The notes beneath the pieces were generated by a model, which made no database searches, was not told the DNA's origin, and saw nothing but the letters and a program-made list of their open reading frames with translations. The position numbers and the translations under genes were made by a program. From contig JAHEWK010000009.1 in assembly GCA_020740775.1 (NCBI GenBank), positions 1,736,001-1,800,000 on the forward strand: a stretch of DNA of 64,000 nt, written 5' to 3'. This document shows positions 8,838-19,347 of the stretch, one piece after another. The DNA is from Ilyonectria destructans (taxonomy: Eukaryota > Ascomycota > Sordariomycetes > Hypocreales > Nectriaceae). Numbering within the stretch: position 1 is the first letter of the stretch; each line of letters starts with the position of its first letter.

Positions 8838-11299
8838 TCAGCTCATGATGACTGAAACCCCATGGCCTTTTGAAGTCTCTACCGTCATATCCAATCCCTT
8901 CCCCCACTTAACCAAGACAACGTCCTTCTCATCTCCAACCAGAACCGACCCGCTAATATCCTCGACCAAAGCCCTCCGCGGCGCAACCATGATTTCCGTC
9001 CCTTCCTTCCCAAGGCGCTTCAAGTACTCCTTGCTCCGCTGCTTCACACCTAGGATCTCTGTGCCAATCTCGAACAGTGGTGTGGCGCTCCATCCGTGGC
9101 AGTCGCTGCGCACGCTGCTCTCGCTCTCGGCCCACGTCGTCAGGTTCTGCGATATCATCTTCTGCCAAGGCTGGATCAACGTCGGCCAGCTTTCCTCGTA
9201 GATACCGGCCTCGCTTGCGGCGCGGAATAGGTAGAAGCCCATGGCGAAACTAGCCTTGGCCATTGAGAACTCCTCGTGGCGGATAATTGTCTTGCTCATC
9301 AATTCACGGGCCGCATCGTTGGTTTCGAGACATCCCGACAGGACTGCAAATGTCTGTACGTGCTGGCTGAACTGTCCTGCTGCTTTGGGTCCGTCAAGGA
9401 ATAGACCAGTGGCCTCATCAAAGCACTGCCCGCGGACAGCTTGCACGATGCTCTGCTGGCGAGCAACGTATTCCTCGGCCGTGTCATTCCGCCCAACAAA
9501 CTTGCAGAGCTCGCTGGCTTTGAGCAGAGTGTAGGCGTAGATCAGGCTGTGGAAGGTAGCACTCCCAGTTTGGTAATAAGCCGGCGGAACAGCCATGCCC
9601 AAGAATCCCTTGCCGGGCGTGATCCAGCCGTCAATCCAGTCGACAAACGCCCATGAGTCTCCTTCAAACTGGCCAACGAGACCTAGCTCGCCGATCCGTT
9701 GGTCAAAGTAGTTGAGTACTCCGTCAATAGCGCCTAGGTACTCCTTCACCAGGCGCTCGTCGCCAAAGTGCACCATGTGATCGTACACCATCAAGACCCA
9801 GAAGAGAGAGAATGTGGGAATGTTGATGCAGCGCGCAGGGTTGGGGTAGTGAGTTTCCACCAAGCCATCATCGCGGCGCGAGGCGTAGAACTCGTGCATG
9901 GTCTTCCTGGCAAGGCGGTCATCGCGGGAGAGGAGGTAGGTGAATAGGATCTGGCTGCGAGAGTCCATGGAAAATTGATTCTGTTCGTAGAAGGGACAAT
10001 CTTCGTATGTCTCATGCAGGCAGTTCTTGAGGGTGTTGAGGCTGATGTCCCACAGATTATTTAGTAACGTAGACGATGTCTGTATGGTGGTTGCCACATC
10101 AAGAGGGTAATGGGTCGATCGGTACGAAAATTTGCTGACGTTAAGCGGTTCAGCGCCAGTCTTGATCGTAATTCGAACGTAGCGAAAGGTGCGGAACCAG
10201 AACGGGCTGTAGTGGTTCAACCCGACGTGCGGCTTATAAATGTCCACGGGTCCGTAAAGAGTGCCGTTGCGGAAATCGGTTCGGTCTCCTTTGCATCGAG
10301 GCTGGCCCATTTCGAAAGCTGACTCGTAGCACTCGGAGCAGAGGAGCTCGATTTCGGGTCTGGCTTGGATGTCTCCGTCAAACTGGCATACGAAATCGAG
10401 GAAGCCGGTTGTGAGGGCCTTCAGAAGGTTAGTGGGAAAGTGTTGGATTAAGGGCTGGAGATTCACATACCTTGACCTCGATATCGACGGTATGGGTTGA
10501 GTTGGAAGCAAGAGACAGCGGCTTCTCCTCCAATATGAGAGCAGTCCACTCCTCGGAAGAAGTTGGCCCAGAGCAAGTCACCACTCCGTCAAACTTGGCA
10601 ACATCCTCAGATAAAAATGGGATTTGGCGGGGTGTGAGGCGGCGTGGGTCAAGCATGGGCGACATTTTGCCAGTAGCTTTAATCACGATAGAAGCCTCCC
10701 ATGCTGAGTCGTCAAACTCAGGCTGGGCATATCCGCGATGAAGCAATTCTCCATCGACCCTCTCGTTTATGTTCAAGAAGGAAGGGCCAAGTCGGTAGTC
10801 CCATTCCGATGCATCTGCCATATACACGCCGGTGTCTAGCTTTGCCTTCCACGACTCGTCCGTGTTGACGCTCTGTCCCTGCAGCAGTCAGCATTTTACT
10901 TCTACAAATGGGCGGCAGTCATACGGGTAGGTCACTGCAAAGAATGAAGCCAGGTAACGCAGTGCGAATCATGGACAAACATCCCGGATGGCTGCTCGAA
11001 AAGCGCAGCACACGGGCGGCCAAAACATTGAGCCCCGTTGTGAGGTACGGCGTAACGTTGACCGTCTCATAGTTCCACCGCCCCGCGTAGCTCTTGCACG
11101 GACCGAAGCTAATGGAGTGACCGTTCAGATACAAGCGATATCTGGTGTCGGCCGAAACGTGCAAGAGAACATCCTGCTCGGGAACTTGGTCCAGTTGGAA
11201 TGTCTTTCGGAGCGAGACGAATTGTGCGGGGGCGGCGGTGTCGTCGAATGCGGGGACCCAGATCCATTGGGCTCCTCCGACTGCGAAAGGAGTCGTCAT
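8838..11299 (-). CDS. Alpha-L-rhamnosidase, glycoside hydrolase family 78
   Basis: Predicted to release terminal alpha-L-rhamnose from rhamnosides such as flavonoid or pectic glycosides. Start chosen at 11299 (MTTPFAVGGAQWIW), where the domain begins; an upstream Met at 11377 is possible. Two GT-AG introns (about 10925-10880 and 10470-10423) keep the frame (DLP|GQSVNTDESW and DIEVK|ALTTGF). The N-terminal half has the beta-sandwich domains of bacterial-type rhamnosidases (QFVSLRKTF, YRLYLNGHSISFGP, FRTFRYVRI). The catalytic six-hairpin domain carries HETYEDCPFYEQNQF, the counterpart of the family's DCP...E catalytic motif, and SWAFVDWIDGW. Total about 820 residues, a normal length. There is no signal peptide, so the enzyme is probably cytosolic. 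The divergent MFS sugar transporter likely supplies its substrate. The exact substrate is not known. Confidence 0.88.
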
Positions 11300-12116
11300 T
11301 GTGGTGTTGTACACGGTAATTGGAGAATTGCGGTGTTGGAGGTTAATAACGGCTGTATCGGCAATATTTGTAGGCATCTGTATGTGGTGCGAGTAGTGTC
11401 GACTATCTTCTCCAAATTCACGGGAAATCCGGCACGCATGAATCAGAAACGGGGTGTTCTCTCCCGAGCATAACTACGGAAATGGAGAAGAATTTCTCTA
11501 GTCGGGATGTGGACCTGATTTCGTCTTCTGTTAAACCGAGATGACGAGCGGACAAGAGGAGTTTGACCGCGGCAAGTGGGGGATAGGCCGAGTTCATCGT
11601 CACGAAGCCACAGAATCTCCAGGATGCAGGTGGACTTTGGCCGCGTTTTCTCCACGAAGTCTCATCATCTTCAGTGTGTAGGTGGACTTTGGCCACATTT
11701 GTCCCCACGAAGCCCCAAAGTCCCAGGTGGACTTTATTTGCCTTAGTCCCAATGAAGCGTTAGACAAGGTGGACATATCGCAGGATTGGCCCCCATGGAG
11801 CGCCTCAACGATGCAGGTGGACTATTGCTAGGATTTATTCAGGTTAGTCCCCACGGGCCCCGAAAACCCCACGATCCAGGTGGACATTTCCAGTCGTTGA
11901 CTCCTCGGGGAAAACATGGTCAACAGGGAGACTTGCGGGGAAATCTCCACCGCCGGCGAAAGATGCCGCTCAACAGGCGAGGATTTCTCATCGTCAAGAA
12001 GCAGCGTATGCGTTGGTGTATAATCTAACCCTATTAAAGGTTAGCAGCCACCTCTCCCCCAAGTTTCTCTCCAAGCTCGACATTTGCTCATCGACTTCAT
12101 CTTTCCCATCTTCGCC
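11300..12116. promoter_or_regulatory. Shared divergent promoter with six GGTGGAC repeats
   Basis: The region between the rhamnosidase and the sugar transporter has no gene. It contains six degenerate copies of a unit centred on CAGGTGGACTTT, with GGTGGAC starting at 11629, 11681, 11726, 11768, 11816 and 11879 (spacings 52, 45, 42, 48 and 63). Most copies are followed by a CCCACGAAGCC-like stretch. All copies have the same orientation. A shared regulator-binding array is a plausible reading, but a degenerate minisatellite cannot be excluded. Confidence 0.6.
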
Positions 12117-13981
12117 ATGACCCGTGAGACTGTCCCCCAACCGTCCCCTCGACCAATTGCGGTCGGGTTTGAAGAGTCCACGATCGCTACTCCTGCTGAA
12201 AATGCTGAGTCGGGATGGGCTTTCTTCAAGGTGCTGTGGAAGCACCGTAAGATCTTGGCGTGTTGCACCTTTGCCAATATTGGTGCTGCAATGTATGGCT
12301 TTGACAACTTGACGTTGTCGCTGTGTCTGAGTATGCAGCCTTTTGTGTGAGTTCTCTTCGACATTTCGCCGCCCCTAGTCACCTCTAATATGTGGCTACA
12401 GTGAGGAATTTGGTGCCCTTGAGAATGGCACATATGCCATCCCCGCGTATTGGCAGTCGCTCTGGAATGCTCTATCGCAGGTTGCTACCGCTATGGGCTG
12501 CTACGCGGCTGGTCCCATCTCTGATCGATTCGGCCGTCGGCTAGCGTTTCTGGTCGCTGCCATCATTTCCGCCGCTGGTGTTGCCGTCGTGTACACATCA
12601 TCAAGTCCAGGGCAGTTCCTGGGCGGCAAGATGGTCAACGCCTTGGGTCTGGGTCTAGGTGCGTCTAAGATTATGTGTATTCGAATGCTTCAATCAGTGC
12701 TAACATTTTTTTGTAAAGCCATCACAGCTGGACAAACATATGTGTCAGAGATCACCCCGACCGCCATTCGAGGTGTCGCCTTGTCGGCTTTCACCATGAG
12801 CATGGTATGTTCTACTAACTTAGCTCTCCGTTATTTGAGACAGGGCCTCGCTATGAATTCATGCTAATGCATCCCAGAATCTTGGTTATATGATTGCAGC
12901 TTCCGTCGCCTTCACCCGCATTAGCATCCCCGACCGAAGTGGATACAAACTCGTCTTTGCTGCGGAATGGATCTGGCCAGGGTTGCTACTGCTCGGCCTC
13001 CCACTCATCCCAGAGTCCCCTTACTATCTTGTTCGCAACGGTAAGATGGAGTCTGCTGCACGATCTTTACGGAAATTACACGACTCGTCAGATTCTATCG
13101 ACCCCGTGTTGCAAGCAATCAAGAGCATCACCGACCACGAGTCGTATATCAAGGAGAACGCGTCCTTCAGGGAGTGCTTCCGGGGCATCAACTGGCGTCG
13201 GACGCGCATTGTGCTTTACGCCAATGGTCTCTCCCAGATGCTCGGTGCAACTTTCATGTCCAATGCTCCTTACTTTATGATCGTCGCAGGAATGTCTGCC
13301 ACCAGCGGTGCGATGCTGGTTGAGCTAGGTATTGGCCTTGCCATCATCTCCAGTGCTTTCTCGTTTTGGGCCATGACAGTGTTTGGTCGCAGGACCATGA
13401 TCCTCAGCGGCACGGCCTTTGCCGGTGCTCTGTTCTTGATTATGGGTATTGCAAGTTCTATCCCGAATCAGTCGACTGCCTCTCTTTGGTAAGATACATG
13501 GCTACCCTTTTGGTTGTTCAGCGCAGAACATGGCTAATCCGAATACAGGTGTGTTGGAATCTCACTCCAGCTAGTCTGGCTAAGTATCGGCCCAGCCATC
13601 GGACCTGCAATGGCACTGGCTGGCGAATTGTCAGCCGTTAAGCTTCGCGCTCAGACATTGGCCATTGGCTTCCTGTTCAACTACACATTTAGCACGATTT
13701 TCAATGTCGTGGTCCCGTACATGTTCAATACAGATGCGGGTAACCTGGGCGGAAAGATGGGCTGGATCTTCTTTGGAACTTCCGTTATTGCCGTCGCCAT
13801 TGTCTGGTTTGAGTTTCCAGAGACCAAGGGCCTGTCATTTGCCCAGATTGAAGATCGCTTCGAGATGAGAGTCGAGGCGAGACAATTTACAAAGTATCAC
13901 AGCGAAGTAGATACTACGGATGTTATCAAGGCTTCTGAAGAACAGGTCGAATACCTTGATGGCAAGGATGTGGAAAAATGA
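12117..13981 (+). CDS. MFS sugar transporter
   Basis: Twelve-TM sugar porter of the major facilitator superfamily, expected in the plasma membrane. Start at 12117 (MTRETVPQPSPRPI). Four short GT-AG introns (near 12346-12402, 12660-12718, 12804-12876 and 13490-13548) keep the frame. Motifs are typical: DRFGRRL between helices 2 and 3, ITPTAIRG after helix 4, PESPYYLVRNGK at the end of the first half, and FPETKGLSF after helix 12. The long central loop and NGTYAIPAYWQSLWNALSQ resemble the fungal alpha-glucoside/oligosaccharide transporter branch rather than hexose transporters. Divergent arrangement with the cytosolic-type rhamnosidase suggests import of a rhamnose-containing glycoside. That substrate is inferred from context only. 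Confidence 0.9.
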
Positions 13982-16900
13982 TACATCAGACTGTACGACT
14001 AGAGGCTGGAAGAAAAAGTTTCAATGAATACCAGATCTAGATTTGGGATACCTTTGAACTAACAACGAAGAAGAAAGAGCTAAAGATATGAATGAAACCT
14101 TACGCATGATTATATTACCCAAAAGTCTAACAGACCGGCCCCCTCGAAAATTGCTTGCCGTTCATCCCTCTACCAAGTCTCAGAGTGGGGCCGGCTCTAT
14201 CGAATCGCTTGGGAAGTGCGCTTCTCTCTAGCCCACCTGTGATACCAAATGACAGGTTTCCACTGCGCCTGAATTAGCTAGTCATGCATAGTCGACTTGA
14301 TAGGCGCTCGGGAAGAATAGTTTTTGAGTAAGAGAATAGCTGAGACTAACAGTTATGAAGAACGAGTGTCCGCGCTCGCAATTTAGCTACCCTGTAGTCG
14401 GCCATGCTGGGTCGCCGGTTCCAATATCGGTCGATAATCACATAATAATACGAGAAGAACTGATCAACCTCGGGCCTGCTAGCTTGCTAAAGGTGTGCTG
14501 TGATACGAAGACACTTCTATGATACAGAGCTCGCTACATGTAATAGTAATGAAAACGTATGAGTGCGTATGTTTTTTTCAGCGTCAAGATGTGGCTGCAC
14601 TCGTAGCAGAATGTGACTCAGAGGGCTATCAACCTTTTAGAACGAAACAGCATATTAACATGATCCGATTTTATGGTCAGTCGATTGCGCAAGCAAAGGT
14701 CCAGCCAGAACACCCCGAGCCAATTTGGATTGCCAGTCGCGACAGCACGTCCAGCAATTTCCGCTGAACTCCGACACACGGTAGTCCATCCATCCCCACA
14801 TGATGAAAATCCTAATGGTCACACATAGATAGCTCGACGGCTACTCTGAGAGTGATTATCAGCCAGAGATCGGATCTTCCGGGAACGGTATCTAGGCTAA
14901 TCCATCCTAGTGAGCAAGCGGTTTCGTCACCAGAAGACGTTTTCCAGCACCTGCGGGAAATAGTTTCCGTACGACTTGCCAAAACCGTCCCCGCTAGAAG
15001 AGTTACAGTGACTGAGGGATATATTTCGATCAATGCAGGGTACGTGCTGTATAGTGTGAGAGCGAAAGTTAAAGACAGAACATTACTCAGCGGAGGAATC
15101 CATAGCGATAGGGCACAGCGAATCATGTGGAACGGTTGAGTTGATACTTTTCGGCCAATCCGGCTTGCGGGTCAGCTACGAAATCGGACGTTTTGTACTA
15201 TCGTCGTCCTATCCTCCTAGGATAATCTGTTCATGCAGGTTTACGTTTGTGGCTTGGAACGCTTCGGAAGGAAAGTCAAAGTCAAAGTTTGATAGCAGTG
15301 GCGTTGTATTGGTCGGCATCAGTAGGGAGATCTTGACTGCTGGAGATAGATCTCCCGGGAAGCTATAGTGACTCTGCATTAAGACGGAATGCGACACGAC
15401 GCGGCGGCGCCGTCTGTCAGGTGGCACTCCGAGAACCGAGAGACGAGAACACTAGTCATTGGTGGCGTCGAGCTGAGTGTCGTACTAGTCTATGTAGAAG
15501 CCAATAAAGACGGCGTCGTATTTCGAATTTGCGCCAAGAGTGTGGCGACTATCCTAGCAGATTGGTGGTCTCGGCCTTCCCTGAACCTGTTGCACTCGGT
15601 CACGTTGATCATGCGCCGCCAGGTCTCAGCTTTTCATTGAGCCTCGGTCGATGTTAGTAATGCGACGGCCATTCCTAAAGCATCGATAAAGTCTTGCGTA
15701 GCATTGAACTAGTGCTTCGCTTCGCACGTCCCTGGTGGCTACGCAATGGCCAAATGTCCGTGTCCAGTCGCCGTCTCCGACGATGCCACGCCGTATCGTG
15801 TCGATGAGATGGTATCAAGCGCGGGAATCCTTCCAGAACCTTAAATGGACGTGTTTGACCCTCTCGCTCACCGAGCTGGTTGTATCCGTAGTCGACGGTG
15901 ACGGTGAATCTCCCGGAACTCTGTCGTTGCCGCATGTTTCGAAACCCGTCGTCCCGCATCTGTGCGACCGGAGGCGCGAGGGAGCCCTACCAAACCATGT
16001 GTCTGGTGCTTCGAGCCATGTATCGGCCGATTAACTTACAGGGTCGTCCCATCCTAATCCGTCCTCCGTGCCGCTTCTGCAAAGGTTCAAAACAGGTTTG
16101 GAGATCATCGGGGCCGGCCTGTGCCACACCTCAGACGGCGGGGGAGGCACATACTTATGAGTACCTGGAATCTCAATGAGTCTGTATGGAGTAGTTGTAC
16201 CGTGCCCCGGAAACCAACGACGTCCATTTACGGCTACGGGCTCGTGTGGAGGAGGAGAAGCAGTTTTAATAGGGGCAGCCATGTGGAATGTTCAGCGGAC
16301 TGGCGGGCCAGATCCGTCCTTGGCGTCGCAACCGGGATAATTGTACCACGTATCGGATCCCCGTGGCTAGCGGCCTAAGCAGGGGACGCGAACCCATGCA
16401 ACCCTACACCACAGCCTGCCTTAGAGGGTTTCAGCTATACACAAAAGGACGACGGGCTGGGGTCCGCCGTGGGGACCTGATGGCATCGCACGCGGAGCAT
16501 GTCACCGTTCTGGGGATCTCGGTACCTGGCCACCGGAGGCTTGAAACGGAGGCCTGCTGTGCTCCGTCGGGTCACGTCAGATGCCAATCACCGAGGGGTT
16601 TCCACCGGTGGGCGCAGATAAGACGCTGGTATTTTTGGGGAACGGAGCATGGGAATCGAAGTGGAATTATCCCACTTGCCCGCAGCGCAGCAGCCTACCA
16701 CAAGGAACATCACTTGCATCGACGCATGGATACATACCCAGAGCCAGCTGCTCGGTTAAGCGATAGTCTATTCGTACGCCTGAAAGGATCCCGTGCCCTA
16801 GTGTGACGATCCGTCCCTCGGATAAGTGGGCTACAATTGCAAAAAAGCGACGCTGTCCCGCACAAAATAGAACGGATCCCATGTCCGATGGAGAGAAGCG

Positions 16901-17614
16901 CGTCACTGCTTGTGCGCCGACTTTCCAGAAATAAGCAATTCCCATGCCACCGGAACTCCCGAGTCTGTACCCGCCCAGGGCTGAAATGCCGGGTTAAAAC
17001 CAGGCTATGCAGAGCCTGTTCCGCACACAGCAGCATCCGGTGTGGACGCAAATCCGCAATGGTGCAGAGGGCAATCAATTCTCGACGCGTCGGAATAATA
17101 ACGGCGGGATGACAGATGCCACTTCGTTTCTTCTTGTTTTGTCTCTCCTCTCCACAAGGACCCCCGAAGCAGAAATGTCTCCATCACAATCTGTATAAGT
17201 TTCTATCCCAGATCCTCGCGGTTTGGAGATGCGTTTCAAGAATCCACCAATCATCCCATGGTCCCCCGGCTATTACCAGCAGAGTTTGTCACTGCGCCGT
17301 ACCCGCTTGTCAAAGGGGTTTAGGGGAGAATACGACCCTTGGCGCCCCTTTCTGGCCTCAACGCGTAATGCTTATTATCCTGGCAAATCTCCCAGGGTGG
17401 CTCCCAGGGGTGGCTACCACCCCATCGTTTCGACGGGGGGTGTGGTAGAGAGGTTTCCCGGAGCTTATAATCGGCTGTTGTTGGTTGTTGGTCACTTTCT
17501 GACATCTTCTTCTATCCCTCCCGCCCCCGGCCGCAGGATCCGTTTGTACCTTCTTTTTCGTTTCTCTCCTTTGCCCGCCACTTAGACGATTTCCTTTCAC
17601 GTCAGCATGTGACG
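13982..17614. other. Gene-poor region of 3.6 kb
   Basis: Only short overlapping open frames with no recognisable domains; the longest is 172 codons at 16288-16806 (+). No clear transposon protein, LTR, inverted terminal repeats, tRNA or simple repeat was found. Base composition is mixed rather than strongly AT-rich. The last few hundred bases before 17615 are pyrimidine-rich (17505-17580), as is common just upstream of fungal start codons, and likely contain the promoter of the next gene. Confidence 0.5.
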
Positions 17615-19222
17615 ATGCATCTAACGCCTCGCGACGAGGATGACGACGTGCCAGTCCATGGCTATGTTAACCCATACACAGAGCTCAACATCGGCCTGTG
17701 GACACTGTTCGCTGGCGCAACTGTGCTTTTGTTTCTGCGACTGTACGTGAAGGTCACGCGACGACACGGCCTGTGGTACGACGATTATATTCTTTCTTTT
17801 TCATGGGTGAGTTTTGCGCTACTCCAGACGGATTCACCATGCACCCGTGTGCTGGTATTTGCGTCTATTCCCGACCCTCGTCCTGACCCGGCAACCGCTT
17901 AGATGCTTTTACTTGCAAACAACGCACTCATTATTCACGAATTCGCAACTGGTTATGTCCTCAAGGACTCGACGGAAAGCTGGGACGACCGCATGCACAT
18001 TCTCATTAACATTTCTTCCTGCGGCACTCTCATCGGACAAGCATTGACCAAGACCGCTTTCGCCGTCACACTCATACGAATCAGCAACCAATGGCAGCAA
18101 TATGTTTTATGGTTCTGCATCTTATCCATGAACCTGTACATGGTTGTCAAGGTCGTTTTTCAGTGGGCCAAGGTCTGCGACAAGGACAGTTATGACGTTT
18201 GGTACCGACTCAACTTTTGCATTGGGTGGAAGTTCCGTGACAGTTTCAAGGAGGGTGGAAACGGTAAGTGCCTCGGTGGGAGCGAGACCGGGACGTTTAC
18301 TAACAGAATCGCCAGTTTACAACGTCATTATGGATTTCGTTTTTGCAACTTTTCCGTGGTTGATCACAAGAGGCCTGGAGATGAGGAGGGTCGAGAAGAT
18401 TGGTCTATGCGCTACGATGAGCTTGGGAATGATGTGAGTATTGGTGATTTGGGAATCGTTGGAGAATCCGGGCTGACGTTGCGTGACAGAGTTGCTATCG
18501 TCACAGCCATACGTATTGGATGGAAAGACAATGGAAACGACCGCGATCAGTGGTATATCTGTGAGTCTCTGCGATAGTTTCAACCTCGCGCGTTCAACTC
18601 ACTGACAATCATCTCTTCACAGGGCGCAACGGCATGTCGCAAGTTTGGTGAGTCGCCCCCGAATATCAAATGCCCATCTGAGCACTAGCTAACCCACAGC
18701 CACAGGTACTCGTCTGAGGTCGCCGGCACAATCATGGTCCAATGCATCCCGATCCTCCGACCGATCCTGCAGAGCTTCCATACCTCGTTAACGTCGAAGA
18801 AGTTGGGTTCCACGTCGGACGCACAAAGCACAACCTGGCTAAGCAAGTTTAGTGGGAACCGGGTATCGACAAGAATGGACAACAACGGAAACGGCAACGG
18901 AGCCACCCTGGTCGCCGACGAGCGCGGCCTCGCCAACAACGACCGCGTCGAGCTGCGGGACATCCCCGAAGAGCCGGCCGAGTCGTGGCGCGAGGTGCCG
19001 ACGTCGTCGTGGCCGCTGGACGACGCCAAGTACACGCCTGAGACGCACACGCCGGACAGCCTGCCGCATTCTGACTCGTGGGCACTGCCCCGTGGGGAGA
19101 GCAGATCGGGGAGGAGTTTGGATGTGGAACAGGACAGGGGGTCGCACTCGAGTATCGGCTTTGACGTGGAACCTGTTAGAGAACAGGGGTTGTCGCCACC
19201 TCCGCGCAGACTAGCCCAGTAG
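17615..19222 (+). CDS. PTH11-like rhodopsin-domain integral membrane protein
   Basis: Seven-TM protein of the large fungal family with a rhodopsin-like domain, to which many PTH11-type receptors belong. Start at 17615 (MHLTPRDEDDDVPVHGY). Six exons with GT-AG introns (about 17806-17901, 18265-18314, 18431-18489, 18560-18622 and 18650-18705) give a continuous protein of roughly 400 residues. Family marks are LRLYVKVTRRHGLWYDDYIL (helix 2 and loop), a conserved Cys-bearing loop (CDKDSYDVWYRLNFC), NVIMDFVFATFPWLI, KIGLCATMSLGM and SSEVAGTIMVQCIPILRP in the last helix. The C-terminal tail (18850-19222) is hydrophilic, rich in Asp, Glu, Arg and Ser, and cytosolic. A role in surface or nutrient sensing is known for a few members only; the ligand here is unknown. 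Confidence 0.85.
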
Positions 19223-19347
19223 CGGCTGAGAACATGACACGAATAGAATTGTAGTAACATCAGAGGCCTCAAGACGCTCATTTATTAAAACCTGGGCTTC
19301 TAAATTTGGTGATACGTGTGGTGTAGAAGCAGTGTTTTGGGTGATAG

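Noticed and set aside
16288..16806. Open frame of 172 codons (+) in the gene-poor stretch
   Set aside because: No recognisable domain, overlaps several other frames, and its Arg/Gly-heavy composition looks like chance in moderately GC-rich DNA.
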